Part shown: piece by piece, positions 33,074 to 40,192 of the stretch
Layout: each line of letters begins with the position of its first letter
Position numbering within the stretch: position 1 is the stretch's first letter
Source: CBDCPI01 sp965220245
GTDB lineage: Bacteria; Chloroflexota; Dehalococcoidia; Lucifugimonadales; UBA3495
Reading direction: 5' to 3'
Assembly (NCBI GenBank): GCA_965220245.1
Contig: CBDCPI010000011.1
Span: 62,001 to 126,000 of the forward strand
Length of the DNA stretch: 64,000 nt
The notes under the pieces: model-generated
What the model saw: the letters and a program-made list of their open reading frames with translations, nothing else
Database searches by the model: none
What the model was told of the DNA's origin: nothing
Translations under genes and position numbers: made by a program

Positions 33074-33349
33074 CTACTCCCCCCGGGCGCCGTCCGGACG
33101 GCGTGGCCCCTCAATAAAGGCCTCAAGCCGCGCCACTCGCTGGGCCAAGGCCGACAGTTCGTTGGCAAGGTGGTCGATACGGGCTTCAAGGCGCTCGATA
33201 CGAGCATCAAGGCGGTCGATGCGGACATCAAGGCGGTCAATGCGGCCTTCCAACCGTTCAAATTGCCTGAACATAAGCTGCAAGGCGGCCATACCGAGGG
33301 CCGCCAAAGAAACGCCAACAGCCAGGATTCCGATTAGCTCAGGACTCAT
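33074..33349 (-). CDS. small membrane-anchored coiled-coil protein
   Basis: A 91-residue protein with one N-terminal membrane helix (GILAVGVSLAALGMAALQLMF) followed by heptads RLEGRIDRLDV, RIDRLDA, RIERLEA, RIDHLANELSALAQRVARLEA. The pattern fits a trimeric or dimeric coiled coil in the cytoplasm or outside. The heptads are close copies at DNA level, suggesting growth by duplication. No function can be assigned. It lies downstream of, and in the same direction as, the carboxylase genes. Confidence 0.7.
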   Translation of the reverse strand: MSPELIGILAVGVSLAALGMAALQLMFRQFERLEGRIDRLDVRIDRLDARIERLEARIDHLANELSALAQRVARLEAFIEGPRRPDGARGE

Positions 33350-33396
33350 ACCTTGCCTGCCCCTTGGAAGCTGCTGCCATCATAACACGCTAACAT

Positions 33397-33951
33397 TTAT
33401 TCCCCTGGGACCGGGTGGAGGACTATCAGGCGCATTCCCCGGTCTACCCGGTCTCCCGGCTGCACCGAAACTCGTTGTACGGTACCGTCTCTGGGAGACT
33501 TGATCACGTGCTCCGTCTTCATCGACTCCATAATTACCAGGTCTTGTCCCGATTGCACGCTGTCGCCCTCGGCTACTTGGACCGCCAGTATTACTCCGGG
33601 AATTGAGCAGAGTATCTCGTCGCTTCGGGCCTCCCGTGAACCCCTGGCCTGGGGAGAAGGGGCCGATGCTGAGAATACGTAGGACTCTCCGCCAATCCAA
33701 ACGTATATCTGTTGCCCGGCCCGGTGCGCTACGAAGGGCACGCTCTTAAGCTCGGTTAGGTGATAGAGGCCCTCCCAATGGTCCGGTCCCGCGACCAAGA
33801 CCTGGTAAGCCGGACCGGTATCCCGGATGGCCGCCGGTTCACTCGGCTCACTCGAATCCAACGCATCGCCACCTCCGTCGACACTGTCCGGGGGCGGGTA
33901 TACTTGCCGGAGCCGGTGCGGAGGCCTGTCCTGAGCTTGTCGAAGGGTCAT
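33397..33951 (-). CDS. biotin carboxyl carrier part of an acyl-CoA carboxylase alpha chain
   Basis: About 184 residues. The C-terminal biotinyl domain has IPGVILAVQVAEGDSVQSGQ and MESMKTEHV, with the biotinylated Lys at residue 145, 39 residues from the end as is usual. The region before it (GPDHWEGLYHLTELKSVPFVAH, GGESYVFSASAP) matches the linker that joins carboxylase and carrier in methylcrotonyl-CoA carboxylase alpha chains. The ATG at 33951 overlaps the stop of the preceding gene as ATGA, so translation is probably coupled. The first residues, MTLRQAQDRP, are the translation of a REP-like repeat, not carboxylase sequence. Confidence 0.85.
   Translation of the reverse strand: MTLRQAQDRPPHRLRQVYPPPDSVDGGGDALDSSEPSEPAAIRDTGPAYQVLVAGPDHWEGLYHLTELKSVPFVAHRAGQQIYVWIGGESYVFSASAPSPQARGSREARSDEILCSIPGVILAVQVAEGDSVQSGQDLVIMESMKTEHVIKSPRDGTVQRVSVQPGDRVDRGMRLIVLHPVPGE
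33925..33947. repeat. REP-like motif at the split of the carboxylase alpha chain
   Basis: CCTGAGCTTGTCGAAGGG, preceded by CCTGT, lies exactly where the biotin carboxylase frame ends and the carrier frame begins. On the minus strand it begins immediately after the overlapping ATGA (33948-33951), and its codons are the first residues of the carrier protein. Confidence 0.8.
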
Positions 33952-35480
33952 GGGAAATTGGCCCGTTGGATGGTCTGCCAAGGGCCGTTGAGTCTGACGG
34001 GGGCGGCGCCCGCTCGCCCGGTGTTTGTTGGCGTGGCTAGCTGCCAAAAATGGTCCGCCAGCGCCATAGCCGGACCGTTCAATGCTTGGATCAAGGAGGG
34101 CGCAGTCAGTCCACTATACTTCTGCACGAACCCGGTGTCGTAGTCGCCTAACCGAAAGGCGGGATGGTCGATTGCCCGGATGAGGAATGGCAGGTTGGTG
34201 GTCACGCCGATGGCCGGGAAGGACTGCAAGGCCCGGAGCATTCTCTCGATGCAGGCTGGCCGGTCCGGGGCCCATGAGACCAGCTTGGCCAGCATTGAGT
34301 CGTAATAGGGGGTTACCTCAAGCCCTTCGGCGACTCCGGAGTCCAAGCGAAGCCCCACCCCATGAGGAGGTTGCCAGGTAAGCAGTTGGCCGGTGGCCGG
34401 AGCAAAGTCGTTATACGGGTCTTCGGCGCAAATGCGGCATTCGATAGCGTGACCGGAGGGTCGAATGTCCTGCTGGGACAATGTAATCGGCTCATCGCAA
34501 GCGATACGTAGCTGCCATTCCACCAGGTCCAACCGGAGGGTCTCTTCGGTGATGGGATGCTCCACCTGGATGCGCGCGTTCATCTCCAGGAAGTAGTATT
34601 CACCGGTTTCCGGGTCCACCAGGAACTCCACGGTCCCGGCATTGGTATACCCGGCTGTTACGGCCAAGGCCACCGCCGAGCGGCCCATAGAGTTCCTGAG
34701 ACCATCGCCCAAGGCCCCGTCGCCCAAAGCCAACGAAGGGGTCTCTTCGATCACCTTCTGGTAACGGCGCTGGACGCTGCATTCCCGCTCCAGGAGGTGG
34801 ATGGTTTTCCCGGCAGTGTCGGCCAAGACCTGAAACTCCACATGCCGGGCCCCCGGGAAGAACCTTTCGAGGAAAACCCGGCCATCGGCGAAGGAAGCGG
34901 CAGCTTCCCGGCTGGCCGATTCCAACGCTGGTTGGAGGTCTTCGGGTTGCTCCACCAAGCGCATGCCCCGGCCGCCGCCTCCGGCCGCCGCTTTGACCAA
35001 AAGGGGGAAGCCCCAGCGGTGGACGAAGGCGTTTAGGTGCGCCTGCTCTTGAATTAGCGCCGGGGGTTGCCAAAGGGGGGAACTGGGCACCACCGGCGCC
35101 CCCGCCTGAATCGCCAGGTCTTTAGAGCGGACTTTGTCCCCGAACAGGGCGATGGTGTCGGCCGCCGGACCGATAAACGCCAGGCCGGCATCGACGCAGG
35201 CTTTGGCGAAAGACGGGTTTTCCGATAGGAAGCCGTAGCCGGGATGGACCGCATCGGCGCCGGCTTGGAGGGCCAAGCCGATCAACTTGCCTTGGTCCAA
35301 ATACGTCTCTTCGGCGGAGACGCCGCCCAACGGGTAGCCCTCATCCGCCAGGGCCACGTGGGGCGAATGGGCGTCAGCGTCCGAGTAGACAGCCACTGAG
35401 GCGATGCTCATGGCCTGCAACGTTTGCAGCACCCGGACCGCGATCTCGCCACGGTTGGCTATCAGTACCTTGGAAAACAT
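33948..35480 (-). CDS. biotin carboxylase part of an acyl-CoA carboxylase alpha chain
   Basis: About 510 residues: MFSKVLIANRGEIAVRVLQTL at the N-terminus, the ATP-grasp loop AAAGGGGRGMRLVEQPEDL, RHVEFQVLADT, ECSVQRRYQKVIEETPS and EMNARIQVEHPITEETL. All catalytic blocks are intact. It is longer than a bacterial AccC (about 450) and ends in APVRLNGPWQTIQRANFP, which is the beginning of the linker domain found in fused MCC-type alpha chains. The stop overlaps the carrier gene start (ATGA). It begins one base after the stop of the beta subunit gene (TAATATG), so all three are one operon. Confidence 0.92.
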   Translation of the reverse strand: MFSKVLIANRGEIAVRVLQTLQAMSIASVAVYSDADAHSPHVALADEGYPLGGVSAEETYLDQGKLIGLALQAGADAVHPGYGFLSENPSFAKACVDAGLAFIGPAADTIALFGDKVRSKDLAIQAGAPVVPSSPLWQPPALIQEQAHLNAFVHRWGFPLLVKAAAGGGGRGMRLVEQPEDLQPALESASREAAASFADGRVFLERFFPGARHVEFQVLADTAGKTIHLLERECSVQRRYQKVIEETPSLALGDGALGDGLRNSMGRSAVALAVTAGYTNAGTVEFLVDPETGEYYFLEMNARIQVEHPITEETLRLDLVEWQLRIACDEPITLSQQDIRPSGHAIECRICAEDPYNDFAPATGQLLTWQPPHGVGLRLDSGVAEGLEVTPYYDSMLAKLVSWAPDRPACIERMLRALQSFPAIGVTTNLPFLIRAIDHPAFRLGDYDTGFVQKYSGLTAPSLIQALNGPAMALADHFWQLATPTNTGRAGAAPVRLNGPWQTIQRANFP

Positions 35481-35481
35481 A

Positions 35482-37104
35482 TTACATCCTAAAGACGCCC
35501 CACTGGGACTCGAGGATTGGAGCATTGGCGGAGGCAGCGATGCCAAGGCCAACAATGTCCCGGGTGTCCTTGGGGTCGATGATTCCGTCGTCCCAAAGCC
35601 GGGCGGTGCTGAAGTAGGGGCTCCCTTCTTCTTCGTATTTCTCCAAGATTGGCCTTTGCAGGTCGTCCTGTTCCTGTTCCGATAGGGTTCTACCCTGCCG
35701 GGCCAGTTGGTCGGACCTTACCGTCAACAAGACCCCGGCGGCTTGGGGCCCACCCATTACCGAAATCCGGGAATTCGGCCAAGCCCACAAGAAACGGGGC
35801 TGGTACGCCCGGCCGCACATGCCGTAGTTGCCCGCTCCGAAAGAGCTGCCGATTATGACGGTGAACTTGGGCACCGCCGCATTGGAGACGGCCATGACCA
35901 TCTTGGCCCCGTCTTTAGCGATCCCCTGCGCCTCATATTCCCGTCCGACCATGAACCCGGTAATGTTCTGCAGGAAGAGAAGGGGAATCTTTCGGTGGGC
36001 GCAAAGCTCGATGAAATGCGCCCCCTTTAACGCGCTCTCGGAGAACAGAATGCCGTTGTTGGCTACGACCCCGACGCGATAGCCCCAGATGCGGGCAAAC
36101 CCGCACACCAGGGTTTCGCCATAGTCCTCTTTAAACTCGTGAAATCTGCTGCCGTCCACGACGCGGGCTATAATTTCCCGGACATCGTACTGACGTCGGC
36201 TGTCGGCGGGAACTATTCCATATATCTCTTCCGGGTCATACAGCGGGGGCTCCGGGCTAAAGACTTCCACGTCCGCATTGCTGGAGCCCCGGATGGTACA
36301 GGGTACGAAGTTCTCCGCAATGTTGCGCACGATGGAGAGGGCGTGATCGTCGTCCCTGGCGTAGTGGTCGGCGACGCCGGAATACCTGGTGTGGACCTCG
36401 GCGCCGCCGAGGGACTCGGCATCGACGTTTTCTCCGGTCGCCGCCCGGACCAAAGGCGGCCCAGCCAGGAAGATCGTTCCCTGCTGTCCAACGATTACCA
36501 CCTCGTCGCTCATGGCCGGTATGTAGGCCCCTCCGGCGGTACACGAGCCCATGACCACGGCTACTTGGGGAATGCTCTGGGCCGACATTTGGGCCTGGTT
36601 GTAAAATATGCGGCCGAAGTGGTCTCTATCCGGAAAGACTTCGGCCTGCATGGGCAGGAAGGCCCCACCGGAGTCGACAAGATAGATGCAAGGCAGGCGA
36701 TTTTCCAAGGCGATCTCTTGGGCCCGGAGGTGTTTCTTCACCGTGATCGGGTAGTAGGTCCCTCCCTTCACCGTGGCATCATTGGCTAGGATGACTACTT
36801 GCTGGCCGTGAATATTCCCTATGCCGGTAACGAGGCCGCCCCCGGGGTTCTCATCATCGTACATTCCCCAACTGGCCAAAGTGCTTAGCTCCAAGAAAGG
36901 GGAACCCGGGTCTAAGAGCCGTTTTACCCGCTCCCGGGCCAATAACTTTCCCCGGCTGCGGTGCAGTGCGGCGGCATCGGTTCCGTCCCGGTCTCGGACT
37001 TTGGAGAGGTTATCCGACAACCGACACACCAAGGAGCGCATGGCAGCCTGGTTGGTGTGAAACTCGGCGTCTTGGGTGTCGATCTGCGAAACAATAGTAT
37101 CCAT
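35482..37104 (-). CDS. acyl-CoA carboxylase beta subunit (carboxyltransferase, MccB-like)
   Basis: A 540-residue carboxyltransferase with two crotonase-like halves. It has RERVKRLLDPGSPFLELSTLA, VKGGTYYPITVKKHLRAQEIALENRLPCIYLVDSGGAFLP, GSCTAGGAYIPAMSDE, LFLQNITGFMVGREYEAQGIAKDGAKMVMAVSNA and IGSSFGAGNYGMCGRAY. These match methylcrotonyl- or geranyl-type enzymes more than acetyl-CoA carboxylase AccD. Exact acyl specificity is not decidable here. It is the first gene of the operon on the minus strand, with AAGGACAGA before the ATG. Confidence 0.92.
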   Translation of the reverse strand: MDTIVSQIDTQDAEFHTNQAAMRSLVCRLSDNLSKVRDRDGTDAAALHRSRGKLLARERVKRLLDPGSPFLELSTLASWGMYDDENPGGGLVTGIGNIHGQQVVILANDATVKGGTYYPITVKKHLRAQEIALENRLPCIYLVDSGGAFLPMQAEVFPDRDHFGRIFYNQAQMSAQSIPQVAVVMGSCTAGGAYIPAMSDEVVIVGQQGTIFLAGPPLVRAATGENVDAESLGGAEVHTRYSGVADHYARDDDHALSIVRNIAENFVPCTIRGSSNADVEVFSPEPPLYDPEEIYGIVPADSRRQYDVREIIARVVDGSRFHEFKEDYGETLVCGFARIWGYRVGVVANNGILFSESALKGAHFIELCAHRKIPLLFLQNITGFMVGREYEAQGIAKDGAKMVMAVSNAAVPKFTVIIGSSFGAGNYGMCGRAYQPRFLWAWPNSRISVMGGPQAAGVLLTVRSDQLARQGRTLSEQEQDDLQRPILEKYEEEGSPYFSTARLWDDGIIDPKDTRDIVGLGIAASANAPILESQWGVFRM

Positions 37105-37200
37105 TCTGTCCTTTCACTCATGGGCGGCTAAGCCCGATTCGACCGGTGCAGGTTGACCGGACCCCTCGCGGGCTCTTGATTTGCGAGGTGGAAAACTTAG

Positions 37201-38541
37201 CTAACGCCGGCTCCGGATTTTCTCGTCCACGATGTACATCAATACGATTATAACCAACGCGGCGATGATGACGACCCAAAGACCCGCAAACCTGGGCCCG
37301 CCCTTGGTGGCGCCTGGTGCCAGCGGGGAAGGTTGGCGTTCATCAAGGGCCCAATCAGCCCGGGCCGAAGCGGCAAGGGCCCAAGCGGTGTCCAGTCCAG
37401 ACACTCCAAAGCCGTAGACCTGCATCAAAGCGTCTTCGATGGAGTTTCCTTGGGCCAGCCGCCGCACCAGTGTCTGGAAGGAGCCTATTCCGTATTCCTC
37501 GATCAGGAAGGCTACGACGCTTTCTGCCTTCTGGTAGAAGGTATAGATTTCTTCGGGAGTGCCGGAAACTCTGGACATGGCGGTCAACGGCGGTACCTCT
37601 TTGCTAAGGTGCCGGTCCCAATGGGGCGGCATCGCATAGTTGGCAAACCCCTCATCCAGCCAGGCCGGCAGGGGACGGCCTTTGGGTCCCACGGCTTGGT
37701 CCAGAAGGAGGTGGGCGGCTTCGTGGACAATAATTGTAGCCTCGAACCCGAAGCCAACAAATACTTGGTTGTCAGGGAAGGCGAACCCTCCGAAACCCGG
37801 CGATTCGATCATAGTTTGTTCGCGGCTTGGCAAGGCGTCTAGGGCTTCGGAGTCGCCGTTGTAGATGACGCCCTTTATCCGCTCCTCAATTCCCGCCGGG
37901 AGCAAGCCGCTGATTCGGTTCAGCGCCACTTTTATGTCCCTGGATTGTGAGGAGACTTTTATACGGGGTAGATCGTGGTGCAGCAACAGAAGATGGCCGA
38001 TTTGGGTCCTATCCCACTGAATACGGTTATCCAAGTATTCAATTACGGCCGACGGAGTCTGGTGGACGTTCCCGGCAGCGTCGCGGATTGAGTAGTAGTA
38101 TTCCAATTCGGCGCCGGGCGGTAGATACTTAGCCTTGCCGGTGGCGAGGGTCAGGTTGGCGGTGACCTGCTGCCCTGGGCTGAAGTTAGGATAAGCGCGA
38201 GACCAAGTCTCTGAACCAGCGGTGCGATAAAACAGCCGAACGTTGCTGATGTCCGCGTTCCCTTGGACCGTTAGCGAGAGTCTGATGGCGTCCGGGAAGT
38301 CGATCTCATAGTGGCTGTCGATTACTGTGATTCCACCGCCGGAAGCTAGGAGGGGAGCCGCCGGTAAGGATAAACCTAGCGTGATGCCGAGGCAAGCCAA
38401 CACCAAGTACAGCTTGGCGTTAGGCCATGCTTGACGCCGTTGTGCCGCCAATGTCCTGGGTAGCAACGGAAGACTCCACCCTTTTCGGTCTTGAAGACCC
38501 GGTGTCCCACGACTCTGCTTCCAATACAATCTTACACCCAC
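37201..38541 (-). CDS. membrane-anchored metallopeptidase of the MA superfamily
   Basis: About 446 residues. After a positively charged N-terminus there is a signal-like helix (LYLVLACLGITLGLSLPAAPLLAS), a beta-rich domain, and a zincin core with the HExxH motif in FEATIIVHEAAHLLLDQAVG, then PLPAWLDEGFANYAMPPHWD with the third ligand region. A C-terminal helix (GLWVVIIAALVIIVLMYIV) anchors it, ending DEKIRSRR inside. It should act outside the cell membrane. The start is uncertain: GTG at 38541 is used, but a later alternative near the signal helix is possible. Confidence 0.82.
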   Translation of the reverse strand: MGVRLYWKQSRGTPGLQDRKGWSLPLLPRTLAAQRRQAWPNAKLYLVLACLGITLGLSLPAAPLLASGGGITVIDSHYEIDFPDAIRLSLTVQGNADISNVRLFYRTAGSETWSRAYPNFSPGQQVTANLTLATGKAKYLPPGAELEYYYSIRDAAGNVHQTPSAVIEYLDNRIQWDRTQIGHLLLLHHDLPRIKVSSQSRDIKVALNRISGLLPAGIEERIKGVIYNGDSEALDALPSREQTMIESPGFGGFAFPDNQVFVGFGFEATIIVHEAAHLLLDQAVGPKGRPLPAWLDEGFANYAMPPHWDRHLSKEVPPLTAMSRVSGTPEEIYTFYQKAESVVAFLIEEYGIGSFQTLVRRLAQGNSIEDALMQVYGFGVSGLDTAWALAASARADWALDERQPSPLAPGATKGGPRFAGLWVVIIAALVIIVLMYIVDEKIRSRR

Positions 38542-38668
38542 AGGCGATAGTCCTGCAGGGCCTCAGCCGGAAAGTGGCGTAGGCGGGTCACGCCTGGCCT
38601 GCGAATCCAAGCCGGGAGACCGTATCTGTTAGAATATTGCCAATAGGCACATTGAGGGAGGCTACACT

Positions 38669-39253
38669 ATGACCACCAGTTCCATCGATCCCAACCGAGT
38701 GCTGCTGACCGGAGAGAACCCCTACATCCGTCTAAGCGAGACCGACAACGGGCCGGTGAGCACCGACGCCAGCTTCTGGCGCATCCTATTTTCTCCCGGC
38801 GGCCCCGGCCACGTGCTTTTTCTGCAAAGCGAGCTAACGGCTAACCAGCCCAGAGTCTATAGCGACAACGTGGAAATGACCCGCTGGCTGCAAGAAGCGA
38901 TTCAAGGAAGCATCAACCCCACCTTCGGTAACTTGGAGCTTCCGGTCACTGCGGCTACCTTCGCCAGTTCGGGGGACCTGAGGTCCTCTTGGACGGAGAG
39001 CATCACCACCCAGGAAGAGGCAATTACGCTGACCTGGGACTCTTTGGGAGAGCCCTTTCTGAGCCATAGCTTTCCCGGAAGCAACCCCGACCGGCCTTAC
39101 GGCGTATCCACGGTGTTGATTCCCGCCAACGCAGCGCAATTGACGATCAATGGCAACGCCGCCTCGGGACGGCCCTTCCCGCGTCAGAGGGACGCCCGAG
39201 TCCATAGCACCTGCGCCTTGGCCTTCTCGGAGTCTTGGCTCCTTCCTTACTGA
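38669..39253 (+). CDS. hypothetical protein
   Basis: A 194-residue protein I do not recognise. It begins MTTSSIDPNRVLLTGENPYI after GGGAGG, and is rich in Ser, Thr and Pro with predicted beta strands (FWRILFSPGGPGHVLFLQSEL, AITLTWDSLGEPFLSHSF). It lacks a signal peptide or membrane helix. The ending FSESWLLPY is close to a MITE that begins five bases downstream. It may be a small beta-barrel or lipocalin-like protein; that is a guess from composition. Confidence 0.6.
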   Translation: MTTSSIDPNRVLLTGENPYIRLSETDNGPVSTDASFWRILFSPGGPGHVLFLQSELTANQPRVYSDNVEMTRWLQEAIQGSINPTFGNLELPVTAATFASSGDLRSSWTESITTQEEAITLTWDSLGEPFLSHSFPGSNPDRPYGVSTVLIPANAAQLTINGNAASGRPFPRQRDARVHSTCALAFSESWLLPY

Positions 39254-39257
39254 ACCT

Positions 39258-39429
39258 TTACTGATGTGTGAACAATTACCTAAAACCAGTCCTCGTCATT
39301 CCGGCTCAAGGCCGGAATCCAGAAATTCTGAGGACAAGAACGTAGCTGGCGGAGAACGGTCCTGGACTCCGGCGAAGGCCGGAATGACGGGGGAGAGGAC
39401 AGTCTAGAAACTTATTCACGTATCAGCAA
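39258..39429. mobile_element. MITE family TTACTGAT, copy 1 (about 172 bp)
   Basis: The ends are TTACTGATGTGTGAACAA and the complement of TTATTCACGTATCAG. Inside, GGCCGGAATCCAGAAATTCT and GGCCGGAATGACGG form a nested inverted pair. There is no coding capacity. Closely related elements lie at 40021-40192 and 47931-48141. Confidence 0.85.
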
Positions 39430-39479
39430 TGGCATACGCTCCGGCAGCGCTTGGACTTGGCCCTAATCTATGGGGCGCG

Positions 39480-40001
39480 TTAGACCACCTTGGCGCCCAG
39501 AATCCGTTGCAGGTGGCGGAGGCCCCAAGCGTGGCCGTCGGGGTTGGAGCTTGCCACGCAGTCGCCGGGCACTTCCACCGTATAGTCCCGGTTGCGGGCA
39601 TCGGAGACGGTGTGCAGCACGCAAACGTTGGTGCTGACACCGCATACTAGGAGTTTATCCGGCTTGAGCGCCTCTAGCCGTTGGGCTAGACCGGTGTTGA
39701 AAAAGCCGCTGAACCGTTTCTTGGGCACTACGTTGGACGCAGTAACGAACTCGGCAAGCTCGGGAATTACCTGGGTTTCCTCAGTCCCTTCAACGCAGTG
39801 GGGCGGGAACATCTGGAATTCCAGGTCGTCGGGATCGTGATGGTCGCAGATGAATAGGATGGGAGAGCCGGAGTCGGCCTCTCGCTGCAAGAGTTCTCGG
39901 ACGTTTGGGATTATGCCGCGGGCTGCTTCGCCGCTGTAGATGTTGTGGCCCGGCTCCAGAAACCCTCGGAGCATATCCACCACCAAGACCGCGTTTGGCA
40001 T
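39480..40001 (-). CDS. isochorismatase-like cysteine hydrolase
   Basis: A 173-residue hydrolase of the isochorismatase/nicotinamidase fold. The catalytic triad is visible: Asp in VLVVDMLRGFLEPGH, Lys in VPKKRFSGFFNTGL, and Cys in VCGVSTNVCVLHTVSDA. The CDHHDPDDLEFQMFPPHC segment offers possible metal ligands. Members hydrolyse amides such as nicotinamide, N-carbamoyl compounds or biuret. It is bracketed by two MITE copies in the same orientation, which could mobilise it together. Confidence 0.88.
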   Translation of the reverse strand: MPNAVLVVDMLRGFLEPGHNIYSGEAARGIIPNVRELLQREADSGSPILFICDHHDPDDLEFQMFPPHCVEGTEETQVIPELAEFVTASNVVPKKRFSGFFNTGLAQRLEALKPDKLLVCGVSTNVCVLHTVSDARNRDYTVEVPGDCVASSNPDGHAWGLRHLQRILGAKVV

Positions 40002-40020
40002 ATCTCAACCTGCTTTCATA

Positions 40021-40192
40021 TTACTGATGCGTGAACAATTACCTAAACCAGCCCTCGTCTTTCCGGCCTTGAGTCGGAATCCAGAAATTCTGAGGACAAA
40101 GAACGTGGCTGGTGGAGAACGGTTCTGGATTCCGGCCTTAGCCGGAATGACAGGGGAGGGGGTAGTTTAGAAACTTATTCACGTATCAGTAA
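40021..40192. mobile_element. MITE family TTACTGAT, copy 2 (172 bp)
   Basis: The ends are TTACTGATGCGTGAACAA (40021) and TTATTCACGTATCAGTAA (ending 40192), a near-perfect inverted pair. The internal GGAATCCAGAAATTCTGAGG block is shared with copies 1 and 3. Its right end runs into the 3' end of the molybdenum hydroxylase gene and provides that gene's TGA stop. Confidence 0.88.
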
